Shown: piece by piece, positions 26,224 to 33,601 of the stretch
Numbering within the stretch: the stretch's first letter is position 1
How the letters are laid out: the number at the start of each line of letters is the position of its first letter
Assembly: GCA_027491215.1 (NCBI GenBank)
Contig: JAIXWP010000113.1
Coordinates: 1 to 52,494 of the forward strand
Length of the DNA: 52,494 bases
Reading direction: 5' to 3'
DNA from: Flavobacteriales bacterium
Lineage (GTDB): Bacteria; Bacteroidota; Bacteroidia; Flavobacteriales_D; Sanyastnellaceae
Program-made: the position numbers and the translations under genes
The notes under the pieces: model-generated
Database searches by the model: none
What the model saw: the letters and a program-made list of their open reading frames with translations, nothing else
What the model was told of the DNA's origin: nothing

Positions 26224-26230
26224 CGCCGCT

Positions 26231-26581
26231 ATGCGCATAGACATCTTGAAATCAAAGATCCATCGCGTCACTGTGACCGAGGCAGATCTAAATTATATCG
26301 GTAGTATTACCTTGGATCCGTTGCTTATGGAAGCAGCGAATATGATCGAAGGTGAAAAAGTTCAGATCCTCAACTGTAATAACGGAGAGCGCTTCGAAAC
26401 GTACATCATCACAGGCCAACGTGGAAGTGGTGTTGTTTGTCTCAATGGTCCTGCTGCTCGTAAAGTTGCTGTTGGTGATATCGTAATTGTTTGTTCATAC
26501 GCTTCTTTAGATTTTGAAGAAGCTAAAACATTCAAGCCATGGGTGATCTTCCCGGACACTGCCACTAATCGATTGGCATAA
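26231..26581 (+). CDS. panD: Aspartate 1-decarboxylase (pyruvoyl enzyme)
   Basis: The 116-residue proenzyme makes beta-alanine for pantothenate and coenzyme A. The self-cleavage site is Gly24-Ser25 in [14 protein letters not shown]; Ser25 becomes the pyruvoyl group. Further family motifs are [15 protein letters not shown] and [15 protein letters not shown]. Length and start are normal. It is the first gene of a run that continues with the LPG-synthase-like gene 10 bp downstream. Its usual partner panC is not in the window. Confidence 0.97.
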   Translation: MRIDILKSKIHRVTVTEADLNYIGSITLDPLLMEAANMIEGEKVQILNCNNGERFETYIITGQRGSGVVCLNGPAARKVAVGDIVIVCSYASLDFEEAKTFKPWVIFPDTATNRLA

Positions 26582-26591
26582 TACCAGACTA

Positions 26592-27563
26592 TTGAAAAAC
26601 GCAATAAAATATATCATCTTTTTTGGTATTGGCATAGGGCTTTTATACCTCGCCACTAAGGATGTAGATACTCAACAAATCAAAGACTCCATTCGCGATG
26701 CGAATTGGTTTTGGATTGCTGTATCGATGGTGCTCAGCTACCTTGCTATGATTTTGAGAGGTATTCGTTGGAACATGCTGCTCGAACCTATTGGCCACAG
26801 AGCAGATACATGGACGAATATTCACTCTGTTGCTTTTGGATATCTGATGAATAACCTAATACCTCGCTCTGGCGAAGTTGCTCGTTGTGGGTTATTAAAT
26901 CGTGCCGAACATATTCCTATCAACAAACTGGTAGGAACTGTTATCCTTGAACGTGTCGTGGATGTAGTGATATTGATTCTTGTCATTTCACTTACTGGTG
27001 TGCTTCAAGCTGAAGCCCTTTCTACTCTATTCAGTAAAATTGATGGTGGCAAAGGACAAACGCTACTTATCCTTGCAATCGTTGGTATCGTTGGACTGAT
27101 CGTATTTATTTACGTTCTTAAAAGATTCCGTGCAAATAAATTCATTGGAAAAATTGTTGACTTCTTAGAAGGTATTGGAAACGGGCTTCGTTCGATTTTC
27201 AAACTGCGTCAGCGTGTTGCTTTCATACTACTTTCTCTAGGTATTTGGGCATGTTGGTTATTGATGAGCCAATGCATGATGTATGCTCTTCCTGTGACAG
27301 CTGGCATGAGTATCTCAGATACTTTATTCTTCATGGTAGCTGGAAGCTTAGGCATGCTTATTCCAACGCAAGGTGGTCTTGGGGCCTACCACTTTATGTC
27401 TAAAATTGGATTCGAAGCTCTTGGATACAGCGGTGCTGTAGGTCTCACGTTTGCTTGGATTTCTTGGGTTGGAAAAACCATTCTTGAAATTGCAGTAGGT
27501 GCAGTTGGATTCTTCGTTGTAACAAGAAGTAAAATAAAACCTGCGCCAACCACTACAGCATGA
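26592..27563 (+). CDS. Lysylphosphatidylglycerol synthase-type transmembrane protein (UPF0104)
   Basis: A 323-residue protein with about eight helices and the LPG_synthase_TM pattern: AMILRGIRWNMLLEPIG, then NLIPRSGEVARCGLLNR, and GSLGMLIPTQGGLGAYHFM near the C-terminus. This is the flippase-like membrane half of MprF without the aminoacyl-transferase domain. The start is TTG at 26592; the next ATG lies beyond the first helix. It follows panD by 10 bp and overlaps rfaE2 by 4 bp. The transported or modified lipid is unknown. Confidence 0.88.
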   Translation: MKNAIKYIIFFGIGIGLLYLATKDVDTQQIKDSIRDANWFWIAVSMVLSYLAMILRGIRWNMLLEPIGHRADTWTNIHSVAFGYLMNNLIPRSGEVARCGLLNRAEHIPINKLVGTVILERVVDVVILILVISLTGVLQAEALSTLFSKIDGGKGQTLLILAIVGIVGLIVFIYVLKRFRANKFIGKIVDFLEGIGNGLRSIFKLRQRVAFILLSLGIWACWLLMSQCMMYALPVTAGMSISDTLFFMVAGSLGMLIPTQGGLGAYHFMSKIGFEALGYSGAVGLTFAWISWVGKTILEIAVGAVGFFVVTRSKIKPAPTTTA

Positions 27564-28057
27564 TTTACAACGATGTCAATGCTCTTAAAGCACAAGTAGA
27601 CCAATGGAAATCCGAAGGTCTTAATGTAGTTTTCACAAATGGAGTTTTTGATATACTTCACATTGGCCACGTTGATTATTTACAAAAATCAAAGGCTCTC
27701 GGACACAAACTCATCATTGGAATCAATGATGATAATTCCGTACGCAGATTGAACAAAGGCCCTGAAAGGCCCATACACCCTGAGCTTGCGCGAGCTGGTG
27801 TTATTGACGCGCTGCGATGTGTTGATGCTGTTATCATATTTGGAGATGATACTCCACTTCAATTGATTTCTACCCTTCTTCCGAATGTGCTTGTAAAAGG
27901 TGGAGATTATGACCCGAATGAACTCGATGAATCGAAAAAAACCTTCATGGTAGGTTCAAAAGAGGTTCGCGCTATAGGTGGTCATGTATATTCTATTCCA
28001 TTAGTTGCAGGATTTTCCACGTCTGAAGCGGTAAGGAAGATCAAGAATCAAGAATAA
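27560..28057 (+). CDS. rfaE2: D-glycero-beta-D-manno-heptose 1-phosphate adenylyltransferase-like nucleotidyltransferase
   Basis: A 165-residue cytidylyltransferase-fold protein with the nucleotide-binding motif FTNGVFDILHIGHVDYL (HxGH) and the C-terminal IPLVAGFSTSEAVRKI. It matches the adenylyltransferase half (RfaE2/HldE C-terminal) that activates heptose phosphate for LPS core or S-layer glycans. The kinase half is absent here, as is common when the two activities are separate. Its ATG overlaps the previous stop by 4 bp (ATGA), so translation is coupled. The true sugar substrate in this organism is an inference from the family. Confidence 0.9.
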   Translation: MIYNDVNALKAQVDQWKSEGLNVVFTNGVFDILHIGHVDYLQKSKALGHKLIIGINDDNSVRRLNKGPERPIHPELARAGVIDALRCVDAVIIFGDDTPLQLISTLLPNVLVKGGDYDPNELDESKKTFMVGSKEVRAIGGHVYSIPLVAGFSTSEAVRKIKNQE

Positions 28058-28113
28058 ACTCGAATAGGATATTCGGGATATTCGGTGCTGATTGCGTTCC
28101 AAACTTGAACGCT

Positions 28114-28806
28114 ATGGCACATCCTCTCGATAACCTTACGCATCTCTTCTTTCCTCGCTACTGTGCAGGCTGCGAAGTGGCACTTCACTTTCATGAACAG
28201 TCAATTTGTGTGCACTGTCTGATTCGATTACCGCGATTAAAAATGCATGAGGAACGCGAGCATAAGCTCGAGAAATTATTTTGGGGAAGGTGCGACGTGG
28301 CTCAAGTGACAGCCTATCTGCGCATGTCGAGAAAGGGGTTGACTCATCGATTGATCCATGAATTGAAATACGATCACAACCCGCATCTCGGTATTGTACT
28401 CGGTAGGTTGTTCGGTGCAGAGTTGCGCAATAGCCCTTCGTGGAAGAACATTGATGCATTGATTCCGGTGCCACTGCATCCTCGTAAAGAACGCGAGCGA
28501 GGATATAATCAAAGCTACCAAATAGCTCTTGGAATGGCAGAAACTATGAGGATTCCAGTATATCGCCACGCCCTCAAACGAAATGAGTATACACAGACAC
28601 AAACCAAGAAAAGTAGAATAGATCGATGGAAAAATGTAGATGAAATTTTCACATTCAATAAAGAGCTATTAGAAAATCATAACAACATTTTAATAATAGA
28701 TGATGTGATCACCACTGGCGCCACCATAGAGGCCTGTGTAAATACGATTCAAAAAGAATCAAAGGCACGAATTCACATTGCTGCGTTGGCAATGCCCATT
28801 CGTTAA
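28114..28806 (+). CDS. ComF-family phosphoribosyltransferase-like protein
   Basis: A 230-residue protein. An N-terminal zinc-ribbon-like pair, CAGC and CVHC, is followed by the ComF motif LIPVPLHPRKERERGYNQSY. The C-terminal PRPP-binding loop is ILIIDDVITTGATIEAC. ComF proteins assist DNA uptake during natural transformation in some bacteria, but the biochemical role is not settled. The frame opens at a TTG (28105), but the ATG at 28114 begins the usual MAHPLDN-type N-terminus. It sits 56 bp after rfaE2, in a gap that contains a short direct repeat of GGATATTCG. Confidence 0.9.
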   Translation: MAHPLDNLTHLFFPRYCAGCEVALHFHEQSICVHCLIRLPRLKMHEEREHKLEKLFWGRCDVAQVTAYLRMSRKGLTHRLIHELKYDHNPHLGIVLGRLFGAELRNSPSWKNIDALIPVPLHPRKERERGYNQSYQIALGMAETMRIPVYRHALKRNEYTQTQTKKSRIDRWKNVDEIFTFNKELLENHNNILIIDDVITTGATIEACVNTIQKESKARIHIAALAMPIR

Positions 28807-28817
28807 AATTTTTGACT

Positions 28818-28825
28818 TAGGTTTG
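28818..28825 (+). promoter_or_regulatory. -7 promoter box for the membrane-protein pair at 28846-30215
   Basis: TAGGTTTG matches TAnnTTTG and lies 20 nt before the ATG at 28846. No -33 TTG sits at the usual distance, so support is moderate. Confidence 0.4.
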
Positions 28826-28845
28826 GAACATCAAGTTTCAAGTCT

Positions 28846-29457
28846 ATGCGCATTGTATTTTTCTTCTTAGCCATATTATTTTCGAGCCATGTAGTTGCGC
28901 AGGATAAAATTCTATTGATGAATGGGTTTGAAGTGGATTGTAAAATCACGGCGGATACTGGCTTCGTAATCTCCTATGACATTACAAAAAAGAATGGAAA
29001 AGTAAAACACCGCGAATCCAACATTGGCGAGGTATTTAGCTACACAAAGAGCGGACAATCTGAAGTGATTCTTTATGAACTCGACACTCTTTTCGGCGAT
29101 AATATTTATGATGTTACACAAATGCGCGCATTCCTCGCTGGACAGCATGACGGGCGCGCAAATTTCAAAGGACGACATATCGCCTTGATTGGTTTTGTTG
29201 CTTGTGGCACCATTGCATATCTCGGGAAGGACGGCTACTTCACAGCGGTTGGCCCTCCGATTATTTATATGCTCACACAATTTATTGGCAAAGTAAAAAT
29301 TAGAGAAAGTACGATGTCTAATGCCAACTATAAATACAATGATATTTATGCTGATGGCTACGAACCTCCCGCAAGAACGAAGAAATTAATCACTGCTTTC
29401 CTCGGAGGAATGGCCGGATCCTCATTGGGGGTGATTGTTTACTTTATTACCAAATGA
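28846..29457 (+). CDS. Exported protein of unknown function with C-terminal membrane segments
   Basis: I do not recognise the family. The 203-residue product has a signal peptide (MRIVFFFLAILFSSHVVAQ). A short beta-rich region follows (LLMNGFEVDCKITADTG, then FVISYDITKKNGKVKHRESN), resembling domains in other Bacteroidota envelope proteins that open with a 'dxillxnGxxx' strand. Hydrophobic segments lie near residues 110-125 and 130-150, and another at the C-terminus (LITAFLGGMAGSSLGVIVYF). The stop overlaps the next ATG by 4 bp, so the two membrane proteins are coupled. Confidence 0.75.
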   Translation: MRIVFFFLAILFSSHVVAQDKILLMNGFEVDCKITADTGFVISYDITKKNGKVKHRESNIGEVFSYTKSGQSEVILYELDTLFGDNIYDVTQMRAFLAGQHDGRANFKGRHIALIGFVACGTIAYLGKDGYFTAVGPPIIYMLTQFIGKVKIRESTMSNANYKYNDIYADGYEPPARTKKLITAFLGGMAGSSLGVIVYFITK

Positions 29458-30215
29458 GATCATATGTACTGTTCGTAAACTCTCTCTTTTTAGCCACCAT
29501 CGCAGCGCTGCTTGCTTCATTTGAAACAACTAAGCTGGATGTGATTGGTTTTGTTTTCGTCAGCACTTTTCTTGCTTACAGCTTCATTCGCGCTTCGGAA
29601 GTTCTTCCACAACAAAAGAAAATTTGGTGGATGCTAAATAGTGTGAGTTCCGTTGCCGCAGTAATTTTAACCTTAGCATTTTCAAAAGATCAGTGGATTC
29701 TTATTGCCTTCAACGCTTTGATTGTCCTTGCCTATCGAGGTATTGGTAATTTTAGCTTAAGAAAAAGAATCTATCTCAAACCATTTTCCATCGCACTGTG
29801 CTGGATGATAAACACATCCTTGATTCCTTTCGATCAAAACCCTTTCTTTATACCGAATGATCATTCGGTTGGTCCACAAGCCATCAATATTCTGGTGCTG
29901 ACCTATTGTCTTTCATTGTTGTACGATCTAAAAGATGTTGCAAGAGAAAGAGGTTCATTGCTAACATTAGCAAGTATTTCAGGCATAAAAAAAGTGTTTC
30001 ATTTGAATGAAACACTTTTGATTATTCTCACTGGTTTTGGAATATATGCCTACTATTATCTCCAACACGGCATTGCCATTTTTGCTGCAACACTCTATGT
30101 TCTCATCATTCAATTCTTATGGAATCGTTGGAAAGAGCCTCGCACAACATTCCTGATCGATGGTGCATACATAATTTACATCATAGCATTTTTGTTATGC
30201 AAAAACCTCGTCTAG
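29454..30215 (+). CDS. Polytopic membrane protein, possibly UbiA-prenyltransferase-like
   Basis: The 253-residue protein is hydrophobic with about eight helices. One loop, YDLKDVARERGSL, resembles the second Asp-rich motif of UbiA prenyltransferases (DxxDxxxD), but the first motif is not clear, so a UbiA relationship is only a suggestion. It overlaps the preceding unknown gene by 4 bp (ATGA). It runs tail to tail into hemL, sharing 21 bp of coding sequence. Nearby hemL could hint at a tetrapyrrole or quinone link, but that is weak. Confidence 0.7.
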   Translation: MRSYVLFVNSLFLATIAALLASFETTKLDVIGFVFVSTFLAYSFIRASEVLPQQKKIWWMLNSVSSVAAVILTLAFSKDQWILIAFNALIVLAYRGIGNFSLRKRIYLKPFSIALCWMINTSLIPFDQNPFFIPNDHSVGPQAINILVLTYCLSLLYDLKDVARERGSLLTLASISGIKKVFHLNETLLIILTGFGIYAYYYLQHGIAIFAATLYVLIIQFLWNRWKEPRTTFLIDGAYIIYIIAFLLCKNLV

Positions 30216-31487
30216 CGCGGTTTTGAAAGCACTAGCAGCAAACTCTAAGTCAGCCATTGAATGCGCTGCTGAAATGAATCCCACTTCGTAACCACTTGGA
30301 CCGAGATAAACTCCTTTTTCCAAAAGTGATTTATGAAAAGGTGCAAATAACTTCATTCCTCCTTCTTCGATCTCATCCATTCTTCGAATAGATTTTTTAT
30401 CTGAAAAAGAAACCCAGAAGATGCTTCCTACATTGAAGATTTTAAACTTGTAATCTTTCTCTTGCACATGAGACATAATAGATTGTACAAAGAAATCTGC
30501 TTTGGTTTTTAATTCCTCATAAAAGCCTGGGCGGAGACATTCCGAAAGTTGAGCGATTCCTGCAGACATGGCCACTGGATTTCCTGAAAGCGTCCCTGCT
30601 TGGTAGACAGGTCCATCAGGTGCTACTTTGCTCATGATCTCTGCACTTGAAGCATACGCTCCTACAGGTAAGCCGCCACCTATAATTTTTCCAAAAGCAA
30701 TTACGTCTGGTTGAATATCATAGTAACCACTTGCTCCAGTGAAGCCTACTCTAAAGCCTGAGATGACCTCATCAAACAAAAGCACAATGCCTTCGCGCGT
30801 GCATACTTCTCTCAAATAACGTAGGAAGTCACCTTCCTGAAGTAGCAAGCCATTATTCGCTGGAATAGGCTCAATCGCGATCACAGCGATTTGGTCTTTA
30901 AACATCTTTACAGCGTCTTCAACCGCTTCTTTATCATTTAATGGAAGTACGATGGTCTCTTTCACATAAGACTCTGGAATACCAGCAGAACTGCTTGTTC
31001 CAAGTGTCGCCAATCCGCTGCCTGCTTTTACTAGAAGACTGTCTACGTGTCCGTGATAACAACCTTCGAATTTTATAATTTTATCTCGACCTGTGTATCC
31101 TCTTGCCAATCGTATGGCACTCATTGCAGCTTCAGTGCCGCTGCTTACGAATCGAATCTTCTCAACGTAAGAATGGTTTGTAAGAATTAATTCAGCAAGT
31201 TCATTTTCAAGTCGAGTTGGTGCTCCGAAACTAGATCCTTTTGCTACTTGATCCTGTACAGCTTTCACCACTCGAGGATGGGTATGTCCTAAGATGAGTG
31301 GACCCCAAGAGCAACAGAAATCTAGAAATTTATTTCCGTCCTCATCCCAAACATAAGCCCCCTCGCCTCTTTCAAAGAAAATTGGCGTCCCACCAACTGA
31401 TTTAAACGCACGAACTGGAGAGTTAACTCCTCCTGGAAAAAAGGTCTTTGCCTTCTCAAATAATGCTTGCGATTTTGAAGTGTTCAC
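30195..31487 (-). CDS. hemL: Glutamate-1-semialdehyde 2,1-aminomutase
   Basis: A PLP enzyme that turns glutamate-1-semialdehyde into 5-aminolevulinate for haem. The N-terminus has FFPGGVNSPVRAFKSVGG, and the PLP lysine is Lys267 in FGKIIGGGLPVG. I choose the GTG at 31487 (430 residues, the normal length). The frame stays open to an ATG at 31607, but the extension is not conserved-looking, and a perfect TATCTTTG box at 31509-31516 lies within it, 21 nt before the GTG. It diverges from kynU and its 3' end overlaps the plus-strand membrane-protein gene by 21 bp. Confidence 0.95.
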   Translation of the reverse strand: MNTSKSQALFEKAKTFFPGGVNSPVRAFKSVGGTPIFFERGEGAYVWDEDGNKFLDFCCSWGPLILGHTHPRVVKAVQDQVAKGSSFGAPTRLENELAELILTNHSYVEKIRFVSSGTEAAMSAIRLARGYTGRDKIIKFEGCYHGHVDSLLVKAGSGLATLGTSSSAGIPESYVKETIVLPLNDKEAVEDAVKMFKDQIAVIAIEPIPANNGLLLQEGDFLRYLREVCTREGIVLLFDEVISGFRVGFTGASGYYDIQPDVIAFGKIIGGGLPVGAYASSAEIMSKVAPDGPVYQAGTLSGNPVAMSAGIAQLSECLRPGFYEELKTKADFFVQSIMSHVQEKDYKFKIFNVGSIFWVSFSDKKSIRRMDEIEEGGMKLFAPFHKSLLEKGVYLGPSGYEVGFISAAHSMADLEFAASAFKTALDEVFA

Positions 31488-31508
31488 AGAATGTATTTTT
31501 ATAGGAGT

Positions 31509-31516
31509 CAAAGATA
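31509..31516 (-). promoter_or_regulatory. -7 promoter box for hemL
   Basis: The minus strand reads TATCTTTG, an exact match, 21 nt before the GTG at 31487. Its position inside the longer open frame decides the start choice. Confidence 0.55.
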
Positions 31517-31587
31517 CGTTTGGAATGGCTCCACGGTCTTCATTCCAATCATACACTGTATATTCGTTGCCAATATTTGACGCTATT

Positions 31588-32865
31588 ATGACATCCTTCG
31601 AACGCACTCTCGAGTTTGCGCAACAACTTGATCAAGTTGATCCTTTGCGCTCCTTCAGAAATGAATTTCTTTTCCCACAGCATCATGGAAAAGATATGCT
31701 CTACTTCACAGGAAATTCGCTTGGTCTTCAACCTAAAAGCACTAAAGACTCCATTCTTCAAGAGCTCAATGATTGGGCAAAGTTCGGCGTCGAAGGTCAC
31801 TTTCTAGCCGAGCGTCCATGGTTCAGTTATCATGAGTTTTTTTCGAAGGGCAGCGCACATCTTGTTGGAGCAAAAGAATCAGAAGTCGTTGTGATGAATC
31901 AATTAACAGTGAATCTTCACTTGTTACTCATCTCCTTTTATCGCCCTCAAGGAAAGCGCATCAAAATTCTTTTTGAAGCAAAACCATTTCCTTCCGATCA
32001 TTATGCCTTTGAATCACAAGCTCGACTTCATGGTTTAGATCCTGCAGACGTGCTCGTAGAGATGGCTCCCCGTGCAGGAGAAGTGAATCTTCGAACAGAA
32101 GACATTGTTGCAAAAATTAATGAGTTGGGTGATGAATTAGCGGTGGTTTGTTTCGGCGCCGTTAACTATTTCACTGGACAATTTTTCGATATTGAAACGA
32201 TCACTAAGGCTGGACACTCAGTTGGAGCGAACGTGGGCTTCGATCTCGCTCACGCCGCTGGCAATGTGCCTTTGACGCTTCATGATCACAATGTTGACTT
32301 TGCTTGTTGGTGTACCTACAAGTACCTGAACAGTGGGCCAGGAAGCGTTTCTGGAGCATTCGTTCATGAAAAGCATCACTCAAATAAAGAGCTTATTAGA
32401 CTTGCTGGATGGTGGGGACATAACAAATCAACGCGCTTTCAAATGCAGCCAGGATTTGATCCAATCGAGTCAGCCGAAGCTTGGCAGCTAAGCAACGCTC
32501 CTGTACTAAGCATGGCTGCGCACAAGGCTGCGCTTGATCTTCATGAAAAGGCAACAATGAAAGCTCTTCGTGAAAAATCTCTGAAACTCACAGCTTATCT
32601 CGAATACACGATTCATGAAGTTCAAAAACATGTTTCAAAAAAACTGGAGATTCTCACACCAAGCGATCCTGAGCAGCGTGGATGTCAATTATCAACTGTT
32701 GTAAATGGCGCCACAAAGCAAATTGTGAAAGACCTTGCAGACCGCGGCATTGTAGTAGATTGGAGAGAGCCAAACGTGATTAGAATGGCTCCTGTACCAA
32801 TGTACAACAGCTATGAAGATATTTATCATTTTGGAATCGCATTGCAGGAGCTTTTGTCTAAGTAG
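31588..32865 (+). CDS. kynU: Kynureninase
   Basis: The 425-residue PLP enzyme splits kynurenine or 3-hydroxykynurenine into alanine and an anthranilate in tryptophan breakdown. Visible motifs are YFTGNSLGLQPKS, FDLAHAAGNVPL and the PLP lysine Lys245 in CTYKYLNSGPGS. The C-terminus RGIVVDWREPNVIRMAPVP is typical. The frame extends upstream to 31480, but the family start is the ATG at 31588. A near-match box AATATTTG (31572-31579) lies 8 nt upstream. No other kynurenine-pathway gene is nearby. Confidence 0.94.
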   Translation: MTSFERTLEFAQQLDQVDPLRSFRNEFLFPQHHGKDMLYFTGNSLGLQPKSTKDSILQELNDWAKFGVEGHFLAERPWFSYHEFFSKGSAHLVGAKESEVVVMNQLTVNLHLLLISFYRPQGKRIKILFEAKPFPSDHYAFESQARLHGLDPADVLVEMAPRAGEVNLRTEDIVAKINELGDELAVVCFGAVNYFTGQFFDIETITKAGHSVGANVGFDLAHAAGNVPLTLHDHNVDFACWCTYKYLNSGPGSVSGAFVHEKHHSNKELIRLAGWWGHNKSTRFQMQPGFDPIESAEAWQLSNAPVLSMAAHKAALDLHEKATMKALREKSLKLTAYLEYTIHEVQKHVSKKLEILTPSDPEQRGCQLSTVVNGATKQIVKDLADRGIVVDWREPNVIRMAPVPMYNSYEDIYHFGIALQELLSK

Positions 32866-32883
32866 CCATTCATCATACATTTG
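32853..32883 (+). promoter_or_regulatory. Promoter of the TrkA-family gene
   Basis: The best promoter match in the window: TTTG (32853-32856), 19 nt, then TACATTTG (32876-32883). It begins inside the last codons of kynU. The ATG is 19 nt downstream. Confidence 0.7.
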
Positions 32884-32902
32884 TTCAATCAATTAAAGCA
32901 GT

Positions 32903-33601
32903 ATGCCAAAGAAGTACGCAGTTATCGGAGCAGGTAGATATGGTAGAGAAATCTGTCAACGCCTTGCAGCGCAAGGTGCAGAAGTATATGCATTCGATGT
33001 AGATGAAGAGAAAATTGAGGATATCAAAGACTCTGTGTCGCTCGCAGTATCATTGGATAGTACTGACAAAAAAGCTCTAGAGGCTAATCGCATTCATGAA
33101 ATGAAGGCAGTAATCATTGCCATCGGAGAAAACTTCGAAGCAACAGTTCTAACTGCCATCAACTTGATTGACATGGGAATTCCGCGTGTTATTGCGCGTG
33201 CTAGTGGAGAAACTCAAACTAGAATTTTAGAAAAAATTGGTGTTCAAGAAATTCTTTCTCCTGAAAGTGAAGTCGCAACTATCGTTGCTGAGCGACTCTT
33301 GAATCCAAGCATCACTGCTTTCCTTCGTTTACCAGATGAATATGAAATCGCTGAAATCAAATGTCCTAAAGGTGTTGCTAACCGCACGCTAGAAGATATA
33401 GGACTTCGTGATAAATACGGCCTTACGCTTATCACCCTTAAACGTGCTTACGAAATGAAGGATACTGACGACGGCGAAATCGATATTGAAGAGCACATCA
33501 TCGGAGTACCAAAGTCTGAGACTGTTGTTTACGAAAGTGACACCCTGGTAGTTTTCGGATTGGTAAGAGACGTTAAGCGCTTTATAGAAATTAACGAATA
33601 A
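32903..33601 (+). CDS. TrkA/KtrA-family potassium-channel regulatory (RCK) protein
   Basis: The 232-residue cytoplasmic protein has an RCK-N Rossmann domain with the nucleotide motif VIGAGRYGREI and the acidic residue in VYAFDVDEEKI. An RCK-C domain covers about the last 80 residues. Such proteins gate Trk/Ktr potassium transporters in response to NAD(H), ATP or cyclic di-AMP. No membrane partner (TrkH/KtrB) is beside it, so it is an orphan in this window. Its last 11 bp overlap the end of the giant minus-strand gene that follows. Confidence 0.92.
   Translation: MPKKYAVIGAGRYGREICQRLAAQGAEVYAFDVDEEKIEDIKDSVSLAVSLDSTDKKALEANRIHEMKAVIIAIGENFEATVLTAINLIDMGIPRVIARASGETQTRILEKIGVQEILSPESEVATIVAERLLNPSITAFLRLPDEYEIAEIKCPKGVANRTLEDIGLRDKYGLTLITLKRAYEMKDTDDGEIDIEEHIIGVPKSETVVYESDTLVVFGLVRDVKRFIEINE

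Noticed and set aside
31480-31587. Longer kynU start at 31480
   Set aside because: The 36 extra residues do not look like kynureninase and would overlap the hemL start region; the ATG at 31588 begins the usual N-terminus.
31488-31607. Longer hemL start (ATG at 31607)
   Set aside because: It adds 40 residues not found in the family and would place the TATCTTTG promoter box inside the coding region. GTG at 31487 gives normal length.
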